Shown: one piece after another, positions 36,905 to 50,191 of the stretch
Numbering within the stretch: the stretch's first letter is position 1
Layout: the number at the start of each line of letters is the position of its first letter
Assembly: GCA_020465985.1 (NCBI GenBank)
Contig: JAANYP010001165.1
Location: 62,001-126,000 of the forward strand
DNA: 64,000 nucleotides
Source: Centrapalus pauciflorus
Taxonomy: Eukaryota > Streptophyta > Magnoliopsida > Asterales > Asteraceae
Reading direction: 5' to 3'
Translations under genes and position numbers: made by a program
The notes under the pieces: model-generated
Database searches by the model: none
The model's input: the letters and a program-made list of their open reading frames with translations, nothing else
What the model was told of the DNA's origin: nothing

Positions 36905-37864
36905 GATTAACATTGAATATTTAATACTTAATTTCCCCTCCAAAGTCTTCGAATCTGTAGTCAACATTCTTCCATTGAGGTGAATCAGCGTCTCATTTTT
37001 CCATCATTCTTGCGTTCTTCAGCATGCTAACGCAACAGTTTTGCATCCTTTGAGTTTGCAAATAATCGTTTTAAGTCTTGGTACGATAGGTAAATACCAC
37101 AATAATTTAGCAGGAGAACCATTTTTTGACACATCAATATTAATCGTTTGATTTTTCCTTTTGTACATTAATGTACCGCATATCTTACATTCATGTAGCT
37201 TTTCGTCTTCATTTCTATACAACATACAATCATTTGGATATGCATGTATTATTTTAATTTTACAAACCCATCGGACACATCATTTTCTTTGCATGGTAAG
37301 TTGAAACAGACAACTTATTACCATCGGGAAGCATTTCATTCAACAATTCTAACAATTTTGTAAAATTTTATCGCTCCATCCATTGTCAGCCTTTAAGTTG
37401 AACAATTTCAACACTGCAGAAAGTCTAGTGAACTTCATACAACCGTCATACAATGGTTTTTCTGAGTCTACAAAAATCTGTTGAAATTTATCATGATCAT
37501 TGATGTCAACGTTATCCTCCAAATCATGTAACATTTCATATAAATTATCATTATTGTTGCCATACAAATCATCATTATCTTCAACTGGTTTAGAAACAAA
37601 AGCATTAATTATTATCATCTAATGGTTCATCATGCCACACCAACGGGTATAATCTCTCATAAAACCGTCTACTATCAAATGGTTTCGAATTTTATCAATG
37701 TCAACGAAACAACTGACATTTTTACACTTTTTACAGGGACAATTAATTATAGATCTTCCCGTCTTCACCCGGTCATCTTCGGCAACATTTATAAACTCAA
37801 ATAAGTTGGTCAAAAACTCAATAGTACACCGCGATATCTCGTACATCCATTTACATCGATCCAT
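36905..37864 (-). pseudogene. TNP2-type CACTA transposase, N-terminal fragment
   Basis: Likely start is the ATG at 37864 (MDRCKWMYEISR), just after a CGCAG that could be a splice acceptor. The first 80 residues fit the transposase-associated domain: INCPCKKCKN and the GFMRDYTRWCGMMNH end. Then comes a TAA at the codon after GMMNH (37621-37619) and a frame with DSEKPLYDGCMKFTRLSAV and LKADNGWSDK, then a shifted frame with ECKICGTLMYKRKN and SPAKLLWYLPIVPRLK. Weaker similarity (NGRM / QWKNVDYRFED in different frames) extends to about 36905. Full proteins of this family are about three times longer and include a catalytic domain absent here. Dead. Confidence 0.85.
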
Positions 37865-37899
37865 CTGCGATACAAGAAACATTCAAGTTTAATATAATG

Positions 37900-38619
37900 T
37901 ATAATGATCAACTAAGTAAGAATGTTTTTCCGGGTGGCCATCCTAACCCACTTTTTGAATACTTTATCTCACATGTGATTGTGTGGTAACAGATTGATTG
38001 TGCATTATTTAAGAAAAAAAATCGGCTGCATTTCCCCTTAACTCCCCAAGTATGTAAATAAAACACATACTCGAAAGAGCAAGGAGAAAATATTGTCGCT
38101 TTCTTTCTTAAATAATACACAATCAATTCGTTACCACACATTCACTCTAACAGAGATATAAGTATTCAAAAAACAGTCCCAAATTGGGGACAATCCAAAC
38201 TTAACAGATAATCCTAAATGCATATATACTAAAAATCTGTTACTTTTGAAGGGGCATAAACTAAAGGCGATAACAATCCTATATTTGCCCAACTACTGAC
38301 AACCTGTACTAAATGATTGCAACAAATAATAAAATTACATCTAAATGATTGAGTTTGAAAAAATAGACCTTTATTAGTTTTTAACCTCCTTTCTTTATCA
38401 AGGGCAAATAATACTGCAATTTAAATAAAAAGTTAAGATGAAATATATAAAAGACTAATTTATGTACACACACAAATAATAACATTAATACCTTGTTTTT
38501 GAGAAAGTTCTTAAGAACTAACAGGCATGGAAAAGAGGTGATCAAAAATGAAGCTTCCAAGAACTCTGGAATTCAAAAAATGGAAGCAAAGGTGGGGCGG
38601 CGATTTAAGAGATAAATTA
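37900..38619. other. non-coding part of the CACTA element
   Basis: Sequence between the transposase start and the subterminal array; no frame of interest on either strand. Probably 5' untranslated or intron sequence of the transposase gene. Confidence 0.45.
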
Positions 38620-39021
38620 ACCCTACGTGATAGATAAATACAATAAGATATATAGACCGTTTGCATTAAAACCGGTCTCAAAGGGATCTCAAAGGGTTTA
38701 ACGAACACGCTTGTAGAGATATATAGACCGGTTGCTGGGGGTTAAGAAACACACTTGTAGAGTTGTAGAGACCGGTTATATTAAAACCGGCCTCAAAGGG
38801 GTTAAAAAAAAAGTCTTCGGCTTAAGATTAGAGACCGATTGTAGAGACCGGTTAAAATGAAACCGGCCTCAATGGGTTTAAAAAACAAACACGTAACTCT
38901 TTCAAGCCGGTTAGAAACAAAACCGGTCTCTATAATTCTTAGAAGGTATTAAAAAGAAATACGAGAGGCCCTTACAAACCGGTCTTTAAGTGGGGTCTCT
39001 AAACCCTTATGTGGGGTAGTG
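38620..39021 (-). repeat. subterminal repeats of the CACTA element
   Basis: About ten AGACCGGTT/AACCGGTCT motifs in both orientations within 400 bp, often in pairs around short spacers, ending at the CACTAC terminus. In CACTA elements such arrays bind the element-encoded TNPA-like protein; that role is inferred here. Confidence 0.75.
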
Positions 39022-39451
39022 AAATAAATAGTATTATATTTCATTGCTGCATATATGATGTAATTATGCAATGTTTATATTTTTATAGATCATTTACTAA
39101 ACAAATATATATTTGATGTAATCTTCATTGAGAGCCAAACACGTCAACTAAATCACTAGTCACAATATCAAAGTATATGGTTTATTTATCATTATTCTTA
39201 GTCTTATAGATCAACAAATCCATTGATTATTCGGTTATTTAAAGTTCAAGGACTAACCGAAAAATTATAAAATTCCTTACGCCATTGTCTGTTATTTTAT
39301 TTATTAGTCTTAAGATCAATAAAACTATTTTTGATCTCAAATTGTAAATATGGATTTCAACTAATTTAACTCTTTATAATGATTCCATTTGTAACTTGGA
39401 TTATGTCCTAAACATATATTAAACTAATTTTAAATTAGGTAATAAATCTTA

Positions 39452-41003
39452 GAGTTAATTACAAAAATGGTCCCTGTGGTTTGTCCTAGAATTTAGATTT
39501 GGTCCCTGAACTTTTAATTTTGCAGAAACGGTCCTTATTTTCATAGTTTGTTTGCAATTTTGGTCCCTCAACCTATTAACTTTTCTAATATGACCAAATT
39601 ACCCTTATTTTGATGCAAACTATAGGGACCATTTCTATAATTAGTTTTTAACTCTTTTTAATCTTAATTAAAGAAATTATTTTTTAGTGTTACTTAAATT
39701 TAATAAACTATTAAAAATGAAAAAAATTATTTAATTATTCATGTTGGTTCATAAATGATTTAGATATTTTTAGTCTTAATTAATTTTAATTTACTATAAT
39801 TAAAGTGTAAACCAATCAAAATTTATGAACGAAAAAATCATTTATGTTTAGAAACTATTTTCTAGAAGTTTCGTATATAAAATATTATAAAAATATTTGA
39901 CTCTATAATTATTTATGTTGGTTCATAAATTTATAATAAAAATATATTTGTTGGTCAAATATTTTACTTTCTTCTTAAATAAAATCGGCCAAAGATTGTA
40001 TTTTATAATCTGTTCACATTTATATCAAAGCAAGGTGATAATGCTAATGTGATAAATCTAAATGGTTTAAAATTTTAAGGTGTCGATTTAATCAGATTAA
40101 ATGAAAAGTCAAATTGAAAGACGAAAAAAAATTAAAAACCTATTTATATTTCTCGATTTTTATGTAAAGGTTTGACAAACCAAAGTTTGATGATAAAAGT
40201 TGTTAATCATGAATCTCAAAGATTTATATGGACTTAAAATTTTAAATCGTTTTTGGTGTAATTAAAAATTAAAACGATAAAATAATTGATACGTTAAATA
40301 AAAAAATTTGATTGTCTTAGACCATTTAGGAGTTTTTTTAACTCAGTCAAATTAAACGTTAAATTTTTATTTATTTAAGTTCTTTAATATTTTTAACTTT
40401 AATTAAACTGTTAGCTCATAACTAATTTATTTTTAATAATTTATTAAAGTTAATTAACACTAAAAATAAAGTAGAGTCAATTACATAAATGGTCTTTGTG
40501 GTTTGATCAACATAAATATTTTTTTTATTATAAATGTATGAACCAGTATAAATAATTATAAAGAAAAAACTTCTTATTTATGAAACCTTTAAACAATAAT
40601 TTCTAAACATAAATGAAATTTTTTATTATAAATTTTGATTGGTTTACACTTTGATTATAGTATATTAAAATTAATTAAGACTAAAAATATCTAAATCATT
40701 TATGAACCAACATAAATAATTAAATAATTTTTTCTGTTTTTTATAGTTTATTAAATTTAAGTAACACTAAAAAATAATTTATTTAATTAAGATTAAAAAG
40801 AGTTAAAAACTAATTATAGAAATGGTCCCTATAGTTTGCATCATAATAAAGGGTAATTTGGTCATATTAGAAAAGTTAATAGGTTGAGGGACCAAAATTG
40901 CAAACAAACTATGAAAATAAGGACCGTTTTTGCAAAATTGAAAGTTCAGGAACCAGATCTAAATTTTAGGACAAACCACAGGGACCATTTTTGTAATTAA
41001 CTC
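39452..41003. mobile_element. foldback Mutator-like element, 1.55 kb
   Basis: Perfect 9-bp duplication TAAATCTTA (39443-39451, 41004-41012). Ends GAGTTAATTACAAAAATGG and CCATTTTTGTAATTAACTC. Arms of about 500 bp match each other (for example CAAACTATAGGGACCATTTC and its complement). The non-inverted core (about 39960-40500) includes another partial copy of the end (GAGTCAATTACATAAATGG near 40475). No coding sequence. Confidence 0.9.
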
Positions 41004-41012
41004 TAAATCTTA

Positions 41013-41733
<721 letters not shown>

Positions 41734-41845
41734 TAATTTAGATTATGGACATTTAAAAAATAACAAACTAAAATGATATTTAGATATGATATTTAAATTG
41801 CAGTACTCGAAGATAAGTTGAAGTAATGGTGTTGAAGGTATATAA

Positions 41846-43425
41846 TGTAACACCCACGAACTAATTTCAATTGCCACATAAATAACACGTCAACAACAAC
41901 ATAATATAATAAGCACTAGCTAATTCCCAACATACACATGTGGAAACCTCGATAATTTAAAAACTTTAATATACATAAGTAAGTCACAGAAATCCCTGAA
42001 TATATCACAACGATCCGAAGTATATACAACAGTCCACAAAATATAACTACCTCTACAACAGGTAGCTAACTCCTCGAAAGATATCACAGTAAACCTACTT
42101 GGGTCCAGCAGGCCTACTAGCGCTCCGATCACCTGAGATACACACATTAACACACACAGGTCAGCTGAAGCTGGTGAGAATGCAAGTGTTAGTGTACGAT
42201 TATAAAAACTCTATAAACAGTAAGCTCGTTAAATAAGCGTTCAACGTTCTCTACTGAACAAGTATATGAGATCTCACAAAGTAGCTCAGATAGGTACTCA
42301 ACCCGTGTGGACGAATCCACGTACCCAAATCCCTAGACCGCACAAAGCGGTCGTCGGGACTCAAAAGAGAATCGGGAGCGACCCGACCCCTGCCTAACCT
42401 TACGGTTTAGTAACTCGATAGCTCAAGTGTCTCAAATCTCATATTATAAAACAAAGTTCACAATAGCTCAGTAATGCATGATAGGTATCTCAATAAAAGC
42501 TCGTAATAAAACACATAATAATCTCGTGAAAAGCTCAGTAAAAGATCATGCAAGTATAAATAAATAATCGTACAAGTATCTCAGAAAAACATGCAAACTC
42601 ACCTGCCCTGAAGTCACACTACTCGAGTCTCGGTTCCCTGCCCTTTCCCAACCCTATTAACTCGAGACCCTGGAATCACAACACAATGACTCAATATCAC
42701 AATCTCAACCCAACAACTCTACATACGATTCCCAAATAACTCACACACGCCCAAATACTCGAACACAAGACTCATAAGACCCAAAACCCAGCCGGATCGC
42801 GGCTGCACGCACGACCTATCGCGGTTGCGGTCGCGCTCACACAAACCACCCGCGACCCACCGCGCTTAAAAGCAACGCGGCCCGGACTCCCTCAAGAACA
42901 TCGCGGCCCGCGATCAGACCGCGCTCAGTGACGAACAGAACCTAGAATGCTCTATTTCATTACAGACCAGGGGAAATCATTCCTAACCCGTTTTAGCTCG
43001 ATTTCATCCAAACCAACACCTCAAATTTATTTATAAACATGAATAAACCCAATTCAACACTTCCAGCAACAATTTAACACTTCAATCTTGATTAAGGAAG
43101 CTCAAATTTACCTTATGGCTAAGTTGAAGGAAGAAGGTGAAGATTGGCAACTCAAATCACAAATTAGGAGTTGATCACTTGTTGTTACAGTTGTTTGAAG
43201 TCAAAAACACACACATACACACCTTTAGCTCTGGGTTTTGAAATGAAAATAGGAAGCAGGCAACCATAAAGCTCAACAATATATACGTTTTGGATTAAAC
43301 CCGGTTCAGCACCCAAAATCCGATCCCGATGTCATAAAACACAACTTCATATCACTAGGACCCAAATTAAATAATTAATCCAATGATATTTTTCCACGTA
43401 CCTTTCCCAAAATTGGGATGTTACA
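41846..43425 (-). repeat. 3' LTR of the minus-strand Ty3 element (1580 bp)
   Basis: In element orientation TGTAACATCCCAATTTTGGG...GTGTTACA. GC-rich block with TCGCGG/CCGCGA motifs at about 42790-42925. A TATA-like ACGTATATATTG lies near 43280. Very similar to 48573-50186. Confidence 0.9.
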
Positions 43426-43440
43426 AGTCCTCCCTCCTTA
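43426..43440 (-). promoter_or_regulatory. polypurine tract of the minus-strand element
   Basis: The complement reads TAAGGAGGGAGGACT directly before the 3' LTR. Confidence 0.85.
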
Positions 43441-43461
43441 TGAAGATTCTGTCCTCAGAAT

Positions 43462-46400
43462 CTAGCTCGAAACAAATAGGTGAGGATAACGGTTACGCAT
43501 CTCTGACTCTGGCTCCCATGTGGCGCTGGTACCCTTATGATGCTTCCACTACACCAACACTAACGCCACCTCTTTGTTTTGTAGCTTCTTCACCTTCCTG
43601 TCTGTCACTGCCTCTGGCTGCTCAGCATACTGAAGTCTATCATTGACTTCAATCTCGGATAAAGACACTTTATGATCATCACGATCTAGACATTTGCGAA
43701 TATGACTAACATGAAACGCGTAATGCGCCAGATAGCTCTGAAGGCAAATTCAGGCGATAAGCCTGATCTCTGATCCTCTCATTGACCTCAAACGGTCCAA
43801 TATAGTGCGGACCAAGCTTACCTTGTCTCCGAAACCGAATGATCCCTTTCCAGGGCTAGACTTTTAGCAACACGGGGTCTCCGACCTGGAACTCTAACTT
43901 TGACATCTGGCGATCTGCATAACTCTTCTGCCTGGCTCTGAGCTGTCCTAATCCGCTCCTGAATCATAGCGACCTTGTCGCTAGTCTCCTGAAGAACCTC
44001 TGGCCCGCTGATAGGACGCTCCCCAACCTCACCCCAACATACCGAAGTCAATCACTTTCGCCCATAGAGAGCCTCAAACGGAGGCATGCCGATAGACGCA
44101 TGCTAGCTGTTATTATAAGCAAACTCGACAAGCGGCAAATGAAGATCCCAGCTACCCCCAAAATCTATAACACAAGCTCGCAGCATGTCTTCAAACGTCT
44201 GATTAGTGCGTTCTGTCTGACGCCCTGTCTGAGGATGATAAGCCGTACTCAACTGAACTCGGGTGCCCAACTCTCTCTAGAAGCTCTGCCAAAATCGCAA
44301 TACGAACCGGCTATCTCTGCCAGACGTAATCGATCTCGCAACCCCATGTCTCGCTACTATGTCGCTGATGTAGAGGTGCACTAACTTATCCATCGATATA
44401 GTCCCGCGAACGGCTAGGAAGTGAGCGCTCTTCGTAAGCCGATCGACAATAACCCAGATCATATCATTCCCACGAAAGGTCCGTGGGAGTCTCACAATGA
44501 AGTCCATGGTAATATCGTACCACTTCCACTATGGAACATCCAAAGGCTGGAGTCTGCCATGAGGCTTCTGATGCTCAGTCTTTACTCTCAAACATGTCAT
44601 GCACGCCTCGATATACTTCCCTACATCCCTCTTCATCCCTGGCCACCAATAATGGACTCTCATATCTCTATACATCTTCGTGCTGCCCGGATGAATAGAT
44701 AATAGACTTATTGGAATCGTCTAGAATCAACTGTCTTAAACTCCCTACTCTGGGGACCCAAGCTCGCCCACGAAGGGTCATCAAACCTGTGTCATCTCGA
44801 CTCAACAACTCCAGCTGCCCAACCAACCTCTCTCGCTGCACATTCCCCTCCCTCAATCCCTCCTCCTGAGCTAACCGCAGACTATCCATCAAGGTCGACG
44901 TGACCTCCAATTTAGAAGCTCTGGACGTAACCATCTGCTCGTATGACCTCCTACTCAAGGCGTCGGCCACCACATTAGCTTTCCCTGGGTGGTACTGAAT
45001 ATCAAAGTCGTAGTCCTTCAGGAGCTCCATGCTACGCCTCTGTCTCATGTTCAGCTCCTTCTGACTGAACGGGTACTGCAGACTCTTATGGTCGGTATAA
45101 ACTATGAAGCGCGTCCCATAAAGATAATGACGCCATATCTTCAAGGCAAAGACAATGGCATCCAACTCTAAATCATGTACCGGGTGACTCATCTCGTAAC
45201 TCTGTAGCTGTTTCGAGTCGTAAACAATCACCTTGCCTTTCTGCATCAGTACGCACCCCAATCAAGTAAAAGAGGCATCACAATAGACACCAAAATCCTC
45301 AGAACCCTCCGGCAATGCTGGAATCGGAGCCCTACACAACCGATTCTTCAACTCTAGGAAGGCGCCCTCCTGCTCCTCAGTCCACACAAACGGCACAGAC
45401 TGATGCGTCAACATCGTCAGGGGCACTGCAATCCGTGAAAAATTCTCTATAAATCTTCTATAATACCGGCCAGTCCCAAGAAGCTGCGAACCTCAGACAC
45501 AGATGTGGGCTGGCCCCAACTCATAATCGCCTCACCCTTTGCTGGATCCACTTTAACTCCCTCACTCGTCACCACGTGCCCCAAGAACTGCACCTCTCTA
45601 AGCCATAACTCACACTTAGAAAAATTGGAGTATAACCTCTTTCTCTATAACGTACTCTCTCAAATGCTGGCCATGCTCCTCGCTGCTCTTCGAATAGATC
45701 AGAATATCGTCGATAAACACTATCACAAATCCTTCGAGCATCGGCCTACAGATCCTATTCATCAGGTCCATAAATGCTGCTGGGGCGTTAGTCAGCCCAA
45801 ACGGCATGACTAAGAACTCATAATGACTGTATCGGTTCCTAAACACAGTCTTAGGCACATCTTCATCTCTAACTCGCAGCTGATGATACCCGGAACGCAG
45901 ATCGATCTTAGAAAAGTAGCTTGCCCCCTGAAGCCGATCGAAAAGATCATCAATGCTCGGTAAGGGATAACGATTCTTCACCGTCACCCTATTAAGCTCC
46001 CTATAATCAATACACATGCGCATCGTCCCATTCTTCTTCTTCACAAACAACATTGGGGCTCCCCACGGAGAAGAACAAGGGCGAATGAACCCCCGGTCTA
46101 ACAAATCCTGCAGCCGCGTCATCATCTCACGCATCTCAGTAGGAGCTAACCGATAATGCGTACGCGCAATAGGATCGGCCCCGGGAACTAGGTCGATTCG
46201 AAACTCGACCTGTCGATCTGGCGGCAACCCTGGCAGCTCATCTGGGAACACTTCAGAGAAATCTCTAACCACTGGCACATCTCCTATCTCTCTCTTCTCC
46301 TTCTTCGCATCCACTACATAAGCTAAATAAGTGGCACTAGGGGTGAGCGACGGGTACCATTTCCCGAACCCGAACCGGTACGGAACCGGTACCGGTACCG

Positions 46401-47041
46401 ACCGGTACCGAATTAATATATTCGGTTCGGTATTCGGTTTTTAAATTAGCTAAAAATCGGTATTCGGTACTTTCGGTTCGGTATTCAGTTCTTAAATTAG
46501 CTAAAATTCGGTATTCGGAACCGAACCGGCACCATATAAAATTATACGGTTCGGTATTCGGTTCTTCCAAAACTAATAATTCGGTTTCGGTATTTTCGGG
46601 ATCGGTACCGGTTCGGTTCGGTACGGTACCGAGCTCACCCCTAAGTGGCACAACCCTTCGCCACATATCTCTGCCCCCTGCACCATGGACACTATACTCA
46701 TCTCTCCTCTACGCCTCTCGCCATACACAACCGCTAACTCGGAATCGGAAATAAGAATACAAATCATCTTCTTAGAATTGCGTCAAAACTACTAATCTCC
46801 ATAGGCATCTGGTTATAGAAAATCGATGGTCGTCTATCTCTAGCACACAATATCTATAGATACGGCTCACTAACACTGTGCTACCATCTACTCGCTCAAC
46901 AATAACAGGCACAAATAACTCAGATGAATGCATAGAAAAATAATCATAGAAGGATGCAGACACATATGATCGATCACACCCCGAATCAAATAAAATAAAG
47001 GCACACAGTACATTAAGGATGAACGTACCGGAAACAACATC
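43462..47041 (-). pseudogene. pol: pol of the minus-strand element: protease to chromodomain
   Basis: Protease: LFDSGCDRSYVS near 46980. RT: a clean frame 46314-45616 with LPPDRQVEFRIDLVPG, KIDLRSGYHQL and an intact FVIVFIDDILIYS box. RNase H: 45261-44668 with VYTDHKSLQ and NVVADALSRR, catalytic residues kept. Integrase: VIVDRLTKSAHFLAVRG and SGRDSRFVLRFWQSF near 44470-44280. The C-terminus near 43600-43462 reads LQYAEQPEAVTDRKV then WKHHKGTSATWEPE, a chromodomain of the Tekay type, ending at TAG 43462. Broken by stops, frameshifts and the hAT MITE at 46338, so inactive, though its RT and RNase H active sites are better kept than in the 5492 element. Confidence 0.85.
46338..46643. mobile_element. 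hAT MITE, 306 bp, inside pol
   Basis: Perfect 8-bp duplication AGTGGCAC (46330-46337, 46644-46651) and inverted ends TAGGGGTGAGC and GCTCACCCCTA. The interior is made of CGGTACCG and TTCGGTATTCGG words, including a direct repeat of about 70 bp. Removing it and one duplication copy restores the pol reading across EGLCH and LAYVVDAK. The frame that crosses it is an artefact. Confidence 0.92.
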
Positions 47042-48396
47042 AGGCTACTCCCGCGCCTCCTCAGCCAAAGCCTGAAAGACTCTGCCATGAGCCCTCGGTG
47101 CTCCACCTTCCCGAGGTGCTGACGACGACCCAAATGCCCCCGCTCCACTCGAACTCGCTCCAGGAAACCCCGCGCTCGGGCTCGGACAATCCCGAGACAT
47201 GTGACCCGGCTTCCCACATCGGAAGCATAGAGACTCCTGAGAAGTACAAGCAATGGAAGTATGACCAAACTGGCCACAACAGAAACAACGGAGATGCTCG
47301 GGGGCGCACGACCTTGCATGGCGGTGATGACCCCCCGCTAACAATCTCGCTTCCCAGAAGTCGAACTCTCGACCCGGCTCCCATAACCTCTAGATCCTCT
47401 ACCAACACTTCCCTGGCTCTGGCTCTGGCTCTGGCCCTGACCCTGCTGTCTCTGTCACTGCTGCCTCTGACCACCCTGACCCTGGCCCTGACTCTGCCCC
47501 GCTCCTGACTGCCTATCATCCCAGCCCTGATCTCGATGAGCCCCGGAATCCTGACCTCTCTGCTCCGAATACCCCCTGCCGACTCTCTCTATAAAACCTC
47601 GAGGATCCTGAGCCCTGTCCCTGCCCCAATGGCTCAATACGCTGTCTCTGGGGAGCCGACTGCTCCCTCTGTCTCTCTACCTCTCTCTCCCTACGTCTAG
47701 CATACTCCATAGCAGATGAAAATGTGGGGTCACACAACATCCCCACAAGCTCTCGAATATCTGGCCTCAACCCCTTAGCGAACATATTGACCTTTCGGCC
47801 TCTATTGCCACCTGATGTGGCGCAAATTGGGCTTGATCATTAAAGGTATCAATATAAACCTGGACCAACATGGACACCTGCTGCAAATGGATGAACTCAC
47901 GCTCTACTTCACGTCTCGTATCCTGCGGGCAATACTGCAACTCGAACTCCACTCGAAACTCCTCTCATGACATCAAATACACCTCATTAATCCCCCGGGC
48001 ACTCATTACAGAACTCCACCACCGCGATGCTCCTTCCTTCAGAAGGTAGGAGGCATAACCAACTTTGTCATCACCGTCCATGTGGGCAATACGGAAGCCG
48101 CCTCAATCTCTCTCAACCAGTCGAGTGCCTTCGAGGCACCAACTCCCCCAGAAAACTCAGAAGGATGACCCGTCATGAAACCTTAAAAGTCCCTCTCATC
48201 GGCTGGGTAAAAAAGCACCAGCCCCAGAACTCTGCCCCAGCTCTGGCAGGGGTACTGCACCCTGCCCCAGGCCCGCTCCCTGCGCTGGAAAGCGCTCATC
48301 GAAGATCTGACCTATCACAGAATACAACTCAGACTTACGCCCAAACTCGTCACCCCTAGAGTCATCACCCTGAGGCACGCTGCCCTGACGGTCCAT
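47042..48396 (-). pseudogene. gag: gag of the minus-strand element
   Basis: Likely start is the ATG at 48396 (MDRQGSVPQGDD), after which a 67-codon Gly/Pro/Gln-rich segment ends in a stop. Gag-core fragments follow in several frames: ASKALDWLREIEAA near 48090, FELQYCPQDTRREVEREF and ICSLRG near 47950-47770, KGLRPDIRELVG near 47770. Two good zinc knuckles CFCCGQFGHTSIAC and CFRCGKPGHMSRDC lie at about 47285-47190. A stop at about 47045 separates it from protease. Overall decayed by several frameshifts. Confidence 0.8.
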
Positions 48397-48556
48397 ACTC
48401 ACCTGCACGATAAAGGAATAACACATATTAACTCTACCAAACTCTAAACACTACTCATTTATCACCTAGAAGATCTACTTCGGATTAAAATACAAGGATC
48501 TAGACTCCGTGGTTTAATCTTAAACATCCACTAGATACTTAATCTCTTAAACCTAA

Positions 48557-48568
48557 GCTCTGGTACCA
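48557..48568 (-). promoter_or_regulatory. primer-binding site, tRNA-iMet type
   Basis: The complement reads TGGTACCAGAGC, one base from TGGTATCAGAGC, four bases from the LTR edge at 48573. Confidence 0.85.
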
Positions 48569-48572
48569 AGCT

Positions 48573-50186
48573 TGTCACACCATCGAACTAATCCCAATTG
48601 CCATGTAAATAACATGTCAACAACAACATAATATAATAATCCCTAGCTAATTCCCAACATACACATGTGGAAACCCCGATAATTTAAAAACTTTAATTTA
48701 CATAAGTAAGTCACAGAAATCCCTGAATATATCACAACTGTCCGAAGTATATGCAGCAGTCCACAAAATATAGCTACCTCTACAACAGGTAGCTAACTTG
48801 TCGAAAAGTATCACAGTAAACCTACTTGAGTCCAGCAGGCTTACTAGCGCTCCGATCACCTGAGATACACACATTAACACACACAGGTCAGCTGAAGTTG
48901 GTGATAATGCAAGTGTTAGTGTACGATTATAAAAACTCTATAAAAACTAAGCTCGATAAATAAGCGTTCAGCGTTCTCTACTAAACAAGTATATATGATC
49001 CTATAAAGTAGCTCAGATAGGTACTCAACCCGTGTGGACGAGTCCACGTACCCAAATCCCTAGACCGCACAAAGCGGTCGTCGGGACTTAAAAGGAAATC
49101 GGGAGCGACCCGACCCCTGCCCAGCCGTACGATTTAGTAACTCGATAGCTCAAGTGTCTCAAATCTCATATTATAAAACAAAGTACACAATAGTTCAATA
49201 ATGCATGATAGTATCTCAATAGAAGCTCGTAATAAAACTCATAATAATCTCGTGAAAAGCACAGTAAAAGATCATGCAAGTATAAATAAATAATCGTACA
49301 AGTATCTTAGAAAAACATGCAAACTCACCTGCCATGAAGTCACACTACTCAAGTCTCGGTTCCCTGCCCTTTCCCAACCCTATTAACTCGAGACCCTGGA
49401 AGCACAACACAATGACTGAATATCACTATCTCAACCCAAAAACTCTACACACGATTCCGAAATAACTCACGCACGCCCAAATACTCGAACACAAGACTCA
49501 TAAGACCCAAAACCCAAAACCCTAGCCGGATCGCGGCCGCACTAACCCGATCGCGGTCGCGCCCGACCTATCGCGGTTGCGGTCGCGCTGACCCAAACCG
49601 CCCGCGACCCACCGCGCTTAAAAGCAACGCGGCTCGGACTCCTTCACGAACATCGTGGCCCGCGATCAGCAGATCGCGACCGCGCTCATTGACGAACAGA
49701 ACCCAGAATGCGCTTTTTCATTACAGACTAGGAGAAATCATTCCCCAACCTGTTTTAGCTCGATTTCATCTAACCCAACACCTCAAATTTATTTATAAAC
49801 ATCAATAAACCCAATTCAACACTTCCAACAACAATTTAACACTTCAATCATGATTAAGGAAGCTCAAATTTACCTTATGGCTAAGTTGAAGGAAGAAGGT
49901 GAAGGATGGAAACTCTAATCACAAATTAGGAGTTGATCACTTGTTGTTGCAGCTGTTTGAAGTAAAAAACATACACATACACACCTTTTGCTCTGGGTTT
50001 TGAAATGAAAATAGGAAGCAGGCAACCATAGAGCTCAACAATATATACGTTTTGGATTAAACCCGGTTCGGCACCCAAAATCCGATCCCGATATCATAAA
50101 ACACAATTTCATATCAGTGGGTCCCAAATTAAATAATTAATCAAATGAAATAATCCACGTACATTTCTCAAAATTGGGATGTTACA
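48573..50186 (-). repeat. 5' LTR of the minus-strand Ty3 element (1614 bp)
   Basis: In element orientation TGTAACATCCCAATTTTGAG...GGTGTGACA. GC-rich block at about 49520-49690, slightly longer than in the other LTR (an extra GATCGCGGTCGCGCCC segment). Confidence 0.9.
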
Positions 50187-50191
50187 TACAA

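Larger units (their letters stand above)
36905..39021 (-). mobile_element. truncated CACTA (En/Spm) element
   Basis: The minus-strand 5' end is CACTACCCCACATAAGGG at 39021, followed by a subterminal array of AGACCGGTT motifs and then a TNP2-type transposase start. Homology to transposase stops near 36905 and no CACTA terminus is seen to the left, so the 3' part is missing. The target duplication cannot be checked. Confidence 0.8.
41846..50186 (-). mobile_element. complete minus-strand Tekay-like Ty3/gypsy element, 8.3 kb
   Basis: LTRs at 48573-50186 (5') and 41846-43425 (3'), iMet-type primer site, gag, pol with chromodomain and polypurine tract, all on the minus strand. Flanks TATAA (41841-41845) and TACAA (50187-50191) are a 5-bp duplication with one mismatch. 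Proteins resemble those of the 5492 element, but the LTRs belong to another family. Coding region broken by stops, shifts and a hAT MITE. Confidence 0.85.

Noticed and set aside
46337..46666. 109-codon minus frame rich in Thr, Glu, Tyr and Arg
   Set aside because: It lies over the hAT MITE with its CGGTATTCGG repeats; ends are the insertion itself.
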